NCBI GenBank assembly: GCA_963665525.1
Contig: OY762280.1
Location: 3,410,001 to 3,474,000 of the forward strand
Direction of reading: 5' to 3'
Length of the DNA stretch: 64,000 nt
From: UBA12077 sp963665525
GTDB taxonomy: Bacteria; Bacteroidota; Bacteroidia; Bacteroidales; UBA12077
Part shown: piece by piece, positions 26,301 through 34,710 of the stretch
Layout of the letters: every line of letters starts with the position of its first letter
Numbering within the stretch: position 1 is the first letter of the stretch
Program-made: the position numbers and the translations under genes
Notes under the pieces: generated by a model
Databases searched by the model: none
Seen by the model: only the letters and a program-made list of their open reading frames with translations
Told to the model about the DNA's origin: nothing

Positions 26301-26324
26301 AAAAAAACCCTCATGTTGAGGGTT
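26301..26324 (-). terminator. intrinsic terminator after tRNA-Leu
   Basis: A perfect stem AACCCTCA/TGAGGGTT (26306-26313 with 26317-26324) with a 3-base loop is followed on the minus strand by seven or more T residues. Confidence 0.85.
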
Positions 26325-26338
26325 CAGTTTATTTTTTG

Positions 26339-26422
26339 TACCTGGAGTCGGGATCGAACCGACACGAACTAATGTTCACTGGTGTTTGAGACCAGCGCGT
26401 CTACCAATTCCGCCATCCAGGC
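26339..26422 (-). tRNA. tRNA-Leu (anticodon CAA)
   Basis: Read on the minus strand, GCCTGGA pairs with TCCAGGT to form the acceptor stem. The D arm contains GAATTGGTAGACGC, the anticodon stem-loop is CTGGT-CTCAAAC-ACCAG with anticodon CAA, a long variable arm follows as expected for leucine tRNA, and the T arm contains GGTTCGATCC. The terminal CCA is not encoded. The gene is followed by its own terminator. Confidence 0.96.
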
Positions 26423-26493
26423 AAATAATTAATAAACTTAAGGAATGCAAAAATATAGAATAGTTTGATATACGCAAAATTTTCTTGATAAAA

Positions 26494-28410
26494 CTATCCT
26501 GCATTCGATAATATATTTGGTTGTATCATCGATTTTACTGCTTTAACAATGCCCTCAACATCATAACCGCATTCTCGATGCAATTCCTGAGGAGTGCCAT
26601 GATCAATAAACTGATCGGGAACTCCTAATCGTTTAATATGAACTAAATAGTTATGATCACTCATAAATTCTAATACGGCACTTCCAAAGCCTCCCACAAT
26701 AGTTCCATCTTCAATAGTAATAACTGCTTTAAAGTTTTTCCCTACTTCGTGCAGAATATCCTCATCCATTGGTTTAACAAACCTCATATCATAATGAGCA
26801 ACACTAATATGCTTTTTATCTAACTCTTTAGATGCTTCAACAACAAAATTCCCTACATGCCCAACAGATAAAATAGCTATGTCTGATCCTTTTTGTATTA
26901 AACGTCCTTTACCAACAGGAATTTCCTGCATTGGTTTTTCCCAATCGGGCATAACACCTCTTCCTCGAGGATAACGAATTGAGAAAGGACCTTTATCTTT
27001 CAATTGCGCTGTATACATTAAATTTCGTAACTCCTCTTCGTTCATAGGAGCTGAAACTATAATATTTGGAATACTCCTCATATAAGCTAAATCGTAAACC
27101 CCATGATGCGTTGCTCCATCTTCGCCAACAATTCCTCCACGATCGAGACAAAATACAACATTCAAATTCTGGATTGCCACATCGTGAATAACCTGATCAT
27201 ATGCCCTTTGCATAAACGAAGAATAGATATTACAAAATGGCAGCATGCCTTCAATAGCCAATCCTGCTGAGAAAGTAACTGCATGTTGCTCTGCTATTCC
27301 AACATCAAAAGTACGCTCAGGCATTTCTTTCATCATAATATTTAAGGATGATCCTGTAGGCATAGCAGGTGTTATTCCAACAATTCGCTCGTTTTGTTTT
27401 GCCAATTCCAATATGGTATGCCCAAATACGTCCTGATATTTAGGAGGTAAAGGTTCATTGGATTTTATTTTTAATATTTCCCCTGTTTCCTTATTAAATT
27501 TACCGGGAGCATGCCATGTTGTTTGATTTAATTCGGCTTGCTTAAAGCCTTTCCCTTTCTGTGTCACTACATGAAGGAGTTTTGGCCCTTTAATGTGTTT
27601 TAAATCTTCCAGAATCTTAGCCAGGTAAACAACATCATGACCATCAACGGGTCCAAAATATCTAAAGTTTAATGATTCAAATAAATTGCTTTGACGGAGT
27701 AAAAATGATTTTATCGCATTATCAATTTGTTGCGCTAATTTTCGATAATTATGTCCTAATTTATTTAAATGGCCCAAAAGATTCCAAACATCATTCTTTA
27801 ATCTATTATACGTTTTAGAAGTTGTAATATCTAAAAGATATTCTTTTAAGGCTCCCACATTAGGATCAATGGCCATGTTGTTATCATTTAAAATAACCAG
27901 CAAGTTTGTTTTTTCTATTCCAGCATTATTCATTCCTTCGAATGCCAAACCTGCAGTCATTGAGCCATCGCCAATTACAGCTACGACCTGACGATCTTCT
28001 TCTTTTTTTAAATCAGCTGCTTTCGCCATTCCTAAGGCAGCCGAAATAGATGTGGAAGAATGACCAACACCAAAAGCATCATATTCGCTTTCTGTAATTT
28101 TAGGAAATCCACTGATCCCCTTCAGTTTTCTGTTGGTATGAAATTCTTCGCGGCGACCGGTAAGTATTTTATGACCATAAGCCTGATGGCCTACATCCCA
28201 CACTATTTTATCGTAAGGTGTATTAAATACATAATGCAAAGCTACTGTAAGCTCTACAACTCCTAAGCTGGCTCCAAAATGTCCAGGGTTTGACGACACA
28301 ATATCAATGATAAATTGTCTCAATTCCTCGCTTATTTTTGGGAGATCAGCCAAATTCAGATTTTTTAAATCTTCAGGAAATAATATGTTTTTTAATAAAC
28401 CTTCTGACAT
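26494..28410 (-). CDS. dxs: 1-deoxy-D-xylulose-5-phosphate synthase
   Basis: This 638-residue, thiamine-diphosphate-dependent enzyme condenses pyruvate and glyceraldehyde 3-phosphate, the first step of the MEP isoprenoid route. It carries WDVGHQAYGHKILTGR, the ThDP/magnesium motif GDGSMTAGLAFEGMNNAG, the GPVDGHD stretch, the transketolase-like pyrimidine domain with VGIAEQHAVTFSAGLA, and DRGGIVGEDGATHHGVYD. The C-terminal domain includes TIEDGTIVGGFGSAV. The start ATG at 28410 fits the family. The divergent OmpA-like gene begins 129 bp away. On the minus strand a TATCTTTG box precedes dxs, but no good -33 element accompanies it. Confidence 0.96.
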   Translation of the reverse strand: MSEGLLKNILFPEDLKNLNLADLPKISEELRQFIIDIVSSNPGHFGASLGVVELTVALHYVFNTPYDKIVWDVGHQAYGHKILTGRREEFHTNRKLKGISGFPKITESEYDAFGVGHSSTSISAALGMAKAADLKKEEDRQVVAVIGDGSMTAGLAFEGMNNAGIEKTNLLVILNDNNMAIDPNVGALKEYLLDITTSKTYNRLKNDVWNLLGHLNKLGHNYRKLAQQIDNAIKSFLLRQSNLFESLNFRYFGPVDGHDVVYLAKILEDLKHIKGPKLLHVVTQKGKGFKQAELNQTTWHAPGKFNKETGEILKIKSNEPLPPKYQDVFGHTILELAKQNERIVGITPAMPTGSSLNIMMKEMPERTFDVGIAEQHAVTFSAGLAIEGMLPFCNIYSSFMQRAYDQVIHDVAIQNLNVVFCLDRGGIVGEDGATHHGVYDLAYMRSIPNIIVSAPMNEEELRNLMYTAQLKDKGPFSIRYPRGRGVMPDWEKPMQEIPVGKGRLIQKGSDIAILSVGHVGNFVVEASKELDKKHISVAHYDMRFVKPMDEDILHEVGKNFKAVITIEDGTIVGGFGSAVLEFMSDHNYLVHIKRLGVPDQFIDHGTPQELHRECGYDVEGIVKAVKSMIQPNILSNAG

Positions 28411-28539
28411 ACTTGCATTTTATTCGGTGCAAAGATATGAATAATTTTACATTGAATTAACGAAGTAAACGAGCACATATTTTATATATTTGCTTATTAC
28501 TTATTGTATATTTAACAAACTTTATCTAAAATAGTTGTT

Positions 28540-29550
28540 ATGACCTTTAAAATGAAACTTTATCCTATAATTCTTACCGTTCTTTTTGCCTTTTCTGCCT
28601 GTGTTCCAACAAAACAATTTGAAGACCTGCAGTTAAAAAGTAATAAATGTGAGGAGGAACTAGAATTAACCAAAGAAGAAAATAAAAATCTTGAAGTTCT
28701 CAATACAGAATTAAACTCAAAAGTTGATATTATGAGCAATCGGCTCAAAAATATGAGCGACGACAGCCTGGAAAGAGAAAACAAAATGAAATCGCTGGAT
28801 ATAAAATACGATAAACTTAATCGACAATATTCGGATTTACAGCAAGCTCAAGATCAACTTTTATCAGGAAATATCACGGAAACAAAGAAATTATTACAAG
28901 AGCTACAAGATAAACAAGCCGGAATTATTGAACAAGAAGATCGTTTACGAGAACTGGAAGATAACTTGAAAAGAGATCAGAGTAACTTAAATAAGTATCA
29001 AAAAGAGCTTGAAGAAAAAAATGCTCGTTTGGTTGAGTTAGAAACCATTCTTTACAAAAAAGACTCTGTTGTAAATGCTTTAAAAGACAAAGTTTCAAGA
29101 GCATTAATGGGTTTCGAAGATATGGGCTTAGCTGTCGAAATGAAAAACGGGAAAGTTTATGTTTCTCTGGATGAGCAATTATTATTTAAATCGGGAAGTA
29201 CAGTTGTCGATCCTAAAGGTGTAAGTGCATTAAAAAAACTGACTGAGGTATTAGCAGTTAATACTGATATTAACATTATGGTTGAAGGCCATACAGATGA
29301 TGTTCCTTATATCTCGAGCGAAGCAATAAAAGATAATTGGGATTTAAGTGTTAAGCGAGCAACTGCTATTGTGCGTATATTAATGGAAAATAATAAAATA
29401 GCAGGGAGTAGAATTATTGCTGCTGGTAGAAGTAAATACCAACCAGTAATTAATTCTAAAGCTCCTGATGCTCGTAAAAAAAATCGAAGAACAGAGATTA
29501 TTCTTACTCCAAAACTCGATGAGCTATTTAAAATTTTGGAAACAAACTAA
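28540..29550 (+). CDS. OmpA family lipoprotein with coiled coil
   Basis: The 336-residue protein starts with a lipoprotein signal (ILTVLFAFSACVPTKQF, lipid cysteine near residue 21). A second ATG at 28552 (MKLYPIIL) gives the neater signal. Residues 30-190 are a long charged coiled coil. Residues 205-325 form an OmpA/MotB-type peptidoglycan-binding domain: LLFKSGSTVVDPKG, VEGHTDDVPY, NWDLSVKRATAIVRIL and the KNRRTEIIL arginine motif. It should be anchored in the outer membrane and reach the cell wall through the coiled coil, giving envelope stability. It ends at a strong terminator. Confidence 0.9.
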   Translation: MTFKMKLYPIILTVLFAFSACVPTKQFEDLQLKSNKCEEELELTKEENKNLEVLNTELNSKVDIMSNRLKNMSDDSLERENKMKSLDIKYDKLNRQYSDLQQAQDQLLSGNITETKKLLQELQDKQAGIIEQEDRLRELEDNLKRDQSNLNKYQKELEEKNARLVELETILYKKDSVVNALKDKVSRALMGFEDMGLAVEMKNGKVYVSLDEQLLFKSGSTVVDPKGVSALKKLTEVLAVNTDINIMVEGHTDDVPYISSEAIKDNWDLSVKRATAIVRILMENNKIAGSRIIAAGRSKYQPVINSKAPDARKKNRRTEIILTPKLDELFKILETN

Positions 29551-29569
29551 TTTTATAAGAATTTAATTT

Positions 29570-29597
29570 AAGGCCGATCAAATTATCGGCCTTTTAA
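29570..29597 (+). terminator. intrinsic terminator after the OmpA-like gene
   Basis: The perfect 9-bp stem AAGGCCGAT/ATCGGCCTT (29570-29578 with 29585-29593) runs into a T-rich tract just before the radical SAM gene start. Confidence 0.85.
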
Positions 29598-29605
29598 TTT
29601 TAATC

Positions 29606-30598
29606 ATGGACTTTTATCTCTTACGATATATTAGTTTTAAAAAAGCATTCAATGTTTTAAAGGTTTATACTGGTTATTCTTTATCAGTTCTGTTTAAAAA
29701 AGTAATTGTATTAGGATATCCTTATAGTTTAACAACCGAACCTACCAATCGATGTAATTTAAAATGCTTAGAATGCCCTACAGGTAATAATACATCGACA
29801 AGAAATAAAGGCGAAATTGATTTTGAAACTTATAAAAAAATCATTGATGAAGTAAAAGATTATATGATTTACCAGATGATTTACTTTCAGGGTGAACCAT
29901 TTCTAAATAAAAATATCTATAAATTAATAAAATATTCAGATCAGAATAAAATTTATACCACAACTTCAACCAATGGACATTATTTAACTAAAGAAAATTG
30001 TCAAAAAATTATACAATCTGGTCTTAAGAAAATCATTATTTCACTCGATGGTGTAAATCAGAAAACTTTAGAAAAGTATCGTATAGGTGTAAATTATGAT
30101 AAAATAATTACGGGAATTCAAACTCTGGTTGAGGAAAAAAAACAAACAACATCAAGATTTCCTGTTATTCATCTTCAATTCTTGGTTTTTAATCATAATC
30201 AACATCAAATTAATGATTTCAAGAAATTGGCGAAATATCTAAAGGTTGATGAAATTGAACTAAAATCAGCACAAATAGAAAATTTTAAAGAGAATGACTG
30301 GTTAATGCCATCTAATAAAAAATTCGCTCGCTATGACCAATCATTCAATATAAAAAGTAAATTATCAAACCGGTGCATTCGAATTTGGAATACGCTAGTC
30401 GTTAGTTGGGATGGATACATTGTACCTTGCTGTTTTGACAAGAATTTACAGTACCAAATCGCCAACAGCAATAAAAAGAATATTCTGGCTGCCTGGAAAA
30501 ATAATGAATTTAATTCATTTCGAAAAAAACTATTAAATCATAGAAAAAAAATCTCTATGTGTAATAACTGTTCTGAAGGATTACGTATAAAATATTAG
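29606..30598 (+). CDS. radical SAM/SPASM domain protein
   Basis: The 330-residue protein has the radical SAM cluster motif CNLKCLEC (C-x3-C-x2-C) at about residues 51-58, preceded by LTTEPTNR, and the FQGEP and ISLDG core motifs. The C-terminal SPASM-like region carries further cysteines (RCIRIW, GYIVPCCFD, SMCNNCSEG) for an auxiliary iron-sulfur cluster. SPASM enzymes modify peptides, proteins or sugars; this one lacks a visible peptide substrate nearby, so the product is unknown. It is probably monocistronic, since a terminator lies just upstream. Confidence 0.88.
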   Translation: MDFYLLRYISFKKAFNVLKVYTGYSLSVLFKKVIVLGYPYSLTTEPTNRCNLKCLECPTGNNTSTRNKGEIDFETYKKIIDEVKDYMIYQMIYFQGEPFLNKNIYKLIKYSDQNKIYTTTSTNGHYLTKENCQKIIQSGLKKIIISLDGVNQKTLEKYRIGVNYDKIITGIQTLVEEKKQTTSRFPVIHLQFLVFNHNQHQINDFKKLAKYLKVDEIELKSAQIENFKENDWLMPSNKKFARYDQSFNIKSKLSNRCIRIWNTLVVSWDGYIVPCCFDKNLQYQIANSNKKNILAAWKNNEFNSFRKKLLNHRKKISMCNNCSEGLRIKY

Positions 30599-30690
30599 AT
30601 TAAAAAGCTTTATTGATTCATATAAATATTTAAGAGTGTAAAATATTTTTCTTAAATTTCTCAATGAAGAATCGCTGAAAACTTGTGATT

Positions 30691-32826
30691 ATGAAAATGA
30701 AGTTTCTATACTTATCATTCATAGTATTGTGCTTATGTAAGCCTATCATGAGCTTTTCACAAAATGCTGATACTACTGCAAGCGATAATTTATTTAATCT
30801 TTCGCTTGAAGATTTAATGAATATTGAAATTGTGTCGGCAGTGCGTCAAAATCAAAATATAGCCGATGCGCCATCTGTTGTTTCTGTTATTACTGAGAAA
30901 CAAATTAAAGAAAGAGGTTATTTAAGTATTGACGAAGCAATAAACAGCATTGCCGGATTTGATATGATCACAGATCATTTTCAACCAAATCTTGGAATAA
31001 GAGGAATCAACGGAGGTATGAGAAGTTGGTCGCGTTTAGTAAAAGTAATGATCGATGGGCAAAATGTTTCTTTCAGATCAAGCTCAGATAATTTTTTAGA
31101 TGCATCTTTAATTCCAATCAATGCCATTGAAAAAATAGAAATAATACGTGGACCTAATTCGGCTTTATATGGAAAAAACGCCTTCCTGGGAGTTATTAAT
31201 ATCATTACCAAATCGGGTTCTAATTTAGAAAAATCATCTATTGGTCATTATTTAGCCCATATAAACCAAAACTCTTCTTTTGGAATCAATACGATCTGGG
31301 GAGGACAAAAAGGAGATGTTGATTTTATATTTGCCAGTTCGTATAGTCAGATTGACAAATCAGGGTTAAGTCCAAAAAACATTCCCGGTTCACAAACATA
31401 TACATCAGCAGACCAAAGCAAATATAATGAGTCTCATCCATTAAGTGTTTTCATGAAAATAAGCTATGAAAACGAAAAAACAGGTAAAATAATCTTGGAT
31501 GCCAATCAACAAATCATTAATTCACATTCTGATTTTCTAGATTGGGGTAGTCTCACACATAACAACACCCTCAATTTTATTAAGTCGCACGAGCGTATCT
31601 CCTATTATAAAAATATCAATGAATTATTTGAAACATCAGTGTCATTATCTCATTCATCTGCAGAACAATTGCACCAAGAAATTCTAGATAATGATTTAGA
31701 TCCTACCAACTGGATAGAAAGAGATGTGGGCTATACCAGTTTCGATATCAATGGTAATATCTCTTATTTGTTTGATGATATCAATAATTTATCTTTTGGA
31801 ATAGATTATACAACGGATCAACATAACCATCAAAAATATTACACAGTAAACAATATTGGTATTAAAACACTTAATCCGGGTGGAACTTCGGGTCCAAATA
31901 CTTTTAACGATTTAGGAATATACCTACAAATGATTTTAAATCCAGCAAAATTTTTTAACCTAAATTTTATTAAAAACCTAACACTTACTGCAGGATACCG
32001 ATTTGATTATCACAATATCTATGAAGATGTACTAACTTATCGCATAGCAGCTGTATATAACATTGACAATCATTACAGCACCAAGCTAATGTATGGTACC
32101 TCATTCAATGCTCCTTCGCCAACACAACTTTACACAAATTACATTTCACCCGGAGGCATTGTTGGTAATCCGAATCTCAAGCCAGAAAAGGCAAAAACAC
32201 TGGAATGGGCCTTCTTAGGAAGAGTTGTTGAAAATGTACATTTTAACACAAGTATTTACTATACTAAAATGGATAACAAGATTGAATATGTTATTCCTTA
32301 TGGACAGATTTCTAACATTACGGCATTAAATTTATCTACCATTTATTCTGCAGGATTTGAAATGGAATTAAATGCAAATGTGTTTAACAATAACGCCTAT
32401 GCTAACTACTCCTATCAAAGAAGTATTCTTGAAAAAACAGATCCTCTATTACAAGATATACAAATTAAAACATCCTTATATCCAACTCATATCCTTAAAT
32501 TTGGAGATGTATATCACATCAAGAAACTTTATACTAACATCAATATTGAAGCTAAGTACATAAGCTCAAGAATTGCCAGTAATCAAAACAATTTTATTTA
32601 TGACCCAATCTATTACACTACCAACAGGTATGAACTAGATCCTTATTTTATCATAGACCTAACTATTAGTTCAACGAATTTAAAGATATTTGAGAAAGGA
32701 GAAACAAAATTAAGTTTTAGAATACAAAACCTCCTGGATACAGAATTTTATTACCCGGGATTTAGTGATTTTGATATTCCTGGCTTGGGTAGAACCTATT
32801 ATTTTAGTATTATTCAGTCTATTTAA
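30691..32826 (+). CDS. TonB-dependent outer membrane receptor
   Basis: This is a protein of about 711 residues with a signal peptide (MKMKFLYLSFIVLCL to SFSQ). A GTG at 30685 would add two residues; I prefer the ATG at 30691. After NLSLEDLMNIEIVSA comes the plug domain (NQNIADAPSVVSVITEKQIKER, IEIIRGPNSALYGKNAFLGVINIIT), then a 22-strand-type barrel ending in a terminal aromatic strand (GRTYYFSIIQSI). The plug opening resembles receptors found beside YfiR and sensor genes in other phyla. No TonB box can be assigned with confidence and no carboxypeptidase-like or SusD partner is present. Four genes follow with 3-bp gaps or overlaps, so it opens a tight operon and may report ligand or metal uptake to the kinase. 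Confidence 0.9.
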   Translation: MKMKFLYLSFIVLCLCKPIMSFSQNADTTASDNLFNLSLEDLMNIEIVSAVRQNQNIADAPSVVSVITEKQIKERGYLSIDEAINSIAGFDMITDHFQPNLGIRGINGGMRSWSRLVKVMIDGQNVSFRSSSDNFLDASLIPINAIEKIEIIRGPNSALYGKNAFLGVINIITKSGSNLEKSSIGHYLAHINQNSSFGINTIWGGQKGDVDFIFASSYSQIDKSGLSPKNIPGSQTYTSADQSKYNESHPLSVFMKISYENEKTGKIILDANQQIINSHSDFLDWGSLTHNNTLNFIKSHERISYYKNINELFETSVSLSHSSAEQLHQEILDNDLDPTNWIERDVGYTSFDINGNISYLFDDINNLSFGIDYTTDQHNHQKYYTVNNIGIKTLNPGGTSGPNTFNDLGIYLQMILNPAKFFNLNFIKNLTLTAGYRFDYHNIYEDVLTYRIAAVYNIDNHYSTKLMYGTSFNAPSPTQLYTNYISPGGIVGNPNLKPEKAKTLEWAFLGRVVENVHFNTSIYYTKMDNKIEYVIPYGQISNITALNLSTIYSAGFEMELNANVFNNNAYANYSYQRSILEKTDPLLQDIQIKTSLYPTHILKFGDVYHIKKLYTNINIEAKYISSRIASNQNNFIYDPIYYTTNRYELDPYFIIDLTISSTNLKIFEKGETKLSFRIQNLLDTEFYYPGFSDFDIPGLGRTYYFSIIQSI

Positions 32827-32829
32827 TTA

Positions 32830-34122
32830 ATGACACTTAAAATAAAACATATAACACTCGCTTTAGTCACAATTTTATTATTGGTGATATGTAGTTGCGA
32901 AAACTTGGAAGAAGACTTCAATGTTCAGCAGTTCGAAAATCCAATCAAGATTGCTGTTGTTTCTGATATCAGTATAAGTCGTGCGAGTGCCGAAAACATT
33001 ATTCTATCAACTCAACTTGCCGCAAAAGAAATTAATGCCTCGGGCGGATTAAGGATAAATGGAACAAAACACGAGATAGAATTAATCCATAAGGATTCCG
33101 GAGGAAATCCAGAACTTGGCTTAGAAGTCATCGCAGAACTTCAGGAGCAAGAAGTAAATCTTATTGTAGGACCTTCTATTTCTGCTGTTGCACTAGATAT
33201 GGCAGAATATTGTATCCAAGAAAATATGTTAATGATATCCTTTTCTGCAACCATACCTTCGCTGTCAACCTTAAATGATAATGACCTGGTATGGCGAACA
33301 TGCCCTTCCGACGAATTTAGCGGACAAATCATGTCGGCATATGCATACGACTCATTAAATTTTCGTAATGCTGCCATCTTTCACAGGAATGATAATTTTG
33401 GAAATTCATTGGCAAAGATTATTCAAAATAATTTCGAATTATTAGGTGGAAATATTCTCAGTGTAGAATCATACCCTGCCAGTATAAACGACCAAGATGA
33501 TTACAATTATGCTGAAAAATTAAATCTTATCTTATCACAAAATCCTGAAATCATATTTGTTTCAATATTTGAAAGAGAACTCATAAAGATTACTCAAGAT
33601 TTATGGAATTCTCCTGTTTACCAAAGCATGCCTGTAAAACCAAAGATTTTTCTTTCGGAAGGAGGTTACGAAAAAGATTTACTTACCGGTGGACAAACAG
33701 AAATTCTGGAAAGTATTATTGGTATATCAAGTACAGTAACAAGCACAGACAACTATATTAGGTATAAAGAAAACTTTTTTCAGAGATATAACTTTGACCC
33801 TTTATCCTATTCAGAACATGCTTATGATGCTGTATATGCGTATGCCTATGCTATTCAAAAAGCGCAATCGACTGATCCCAATATTGTTAAAAACCATTTA
33901 CGAGCAGTCACTGGGGGAGAAGGCTCAAATGATAATGCAGTTGAAATTAATGTAAATGAATTTACCAGGGCTACAACATTGATTGATTCGGATCTTGATA
34001 TTAATTACCAGGGAGCATCTGGGAAAATTGACTTTGATTCTAATGGAGACCCTTTATCACGCTATGCCATTTGGGGTTTTCAAAATGGGAATGTTATAAC
34101 TTTTTCAATTTATAATAAATAG
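32830..34122 (+). CDS. periplasmic ligand-binding lipoprotein (Peripla_BP_6, LivJ-like)
   Basis: The 430-residue protein has a lipoprotein signal (LLVICSCENLEED). The mature part has the type I periplasmic binding fold of branched-chain amino-acid and amide receptors: IKIAVVSDISISRA, AKEINASGGLRINGTK, LIHKDSGGNPELGLEVIAEL, VNLIVGPSISAVALDMA, and the hinge region AIFHRNDNFGNSLAKI. No ABC permease or ATPase is encoded nearby, so it is more likely a sensory ligand-binding partner than a transporter part. It is the second gene of the operon, with 3-bp gaps on both sides. Confidence 0.88.
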   Translation: MTLKIKHITLALVTILLLVICSCENLEEDFNVQQFENPIKIAVVSDISISRASAENIILSTQLAAKEINASGGLRINGTKHEIELIHKDSGGNPELGLEVIAELQEQEVNLIVGPSISAVALDMAEYCIQENMLMISFSATIPSLSTLNDNDLVWRTCPSDEFSGQIMSAYAYDSLNFRNAAIFHRNDNFGNSLAKIIQNNFELLGGNILSVESYPASINDQDDYNYAEKLNLILSQNPEIIFVSIFERELIKITQDLWNSPVYQSMPVKPKIFLSEGGYEKDLLTGGQTEILESIIGISSTVTSTDNYIRYKENFFQRYNFDPLSYSEHAYDAVYAYAYAIQKAQSTDPNIVKNHLRAVTGGEGSNDNAVEINVNEFTRATTLIDSDLDINYQGASGKIDFDSNGDPLSRYAIWGFQNGNVITFSIYNK

Positions 34123-34125
34123 ATA

Positions 34126-34710
34126 GTGATAGAAAAACACGCTATATCAATTCTTTTGAAATCTAAATACAAGATATTGAGATGTGTAATGATTATTGCT
34201 CTCATTTTTGTTGTAAATCAGAGTTTCTCGCAAGCCAATGTTTATGTTTTAAAAGCTGTATACCTTGAAAAGTTTTCAAGATTTGTTACATGGCCGGCAG
34301 AAAGTAATATGAATAATGTAAATGAACCCTTTGTAATATCAGTGATAGGACGCACTCCCTTATTAGATAATCTTGAACAAATCTACTCTGTTCAAAAAAT
34401 CAATAATAAAAAAGTTATTGTCAAGCAGATATCAAATCTTTATGAAATTGAAAATAGTCATATCCTGGTTATTGCAGAATCAGAAAAAAAGAATTTGAAA
34501 GATATCCTAACTTTAACCAATAAGCTACCAGTATTAACGGTAAGCGAAAGTGAGAGTTTTGGTGAAAAAGGAGTTTTAATTAATTTTTATGAGGAAAGCA
34601 ATAAATTAAGATTTGAAATAAACGAAACAGCGGTGTTGCGTTCTCCATTACAAATGAGTTTCTATTTGTTAAACTCTGCTAAAATTATTCATCCGGTAAA
34701 AGATAAATAA
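34126..34710 (+). CDS. YfiR family periplasmic regulator (DUF4154)
   Basis: The protein of 194 residues has a signal peptide (CVMIIALIFVVNQSFSQ) and the YfiR core: YVLKAVYLEKFSRFVTWP at the start, EPFVISVIGRTPL, then SHILVIAESEKKNLKDIL, LPVLTVSESESFGEKGVLINF and the LRFEINETAVLRSPLQMS finish. In Pseudomonas, YfiR is a periplasmic repressor of the CHASE8 diguanylate cyclase YfiN. Here the partner encoded next door is a CHASE8 histidine kinase. The start is probably GTG at 34126, 3 bp after the previous stop; the ATG at 34189 would leave a signal without a basic end. The stop overlaps the kinase ATG by one base. Confidence 0.9.
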   Translation: MIEKHAISILLKSKYKILRCVMIIALIFVVNQSFSQANVYVLKAVYLEKFSRFVTWPAESNMNNVNEPFVISVIGRTPLLDNLEQIYSVQKINNKKVIVKQISNLYEIENSHILVIAESEKKNLKDILTLTNKLPVLTVSESESFGEKGVLINFYEESNKLRFEINETAVLRSPLQMSFYLLNSAKIIHPVKDK

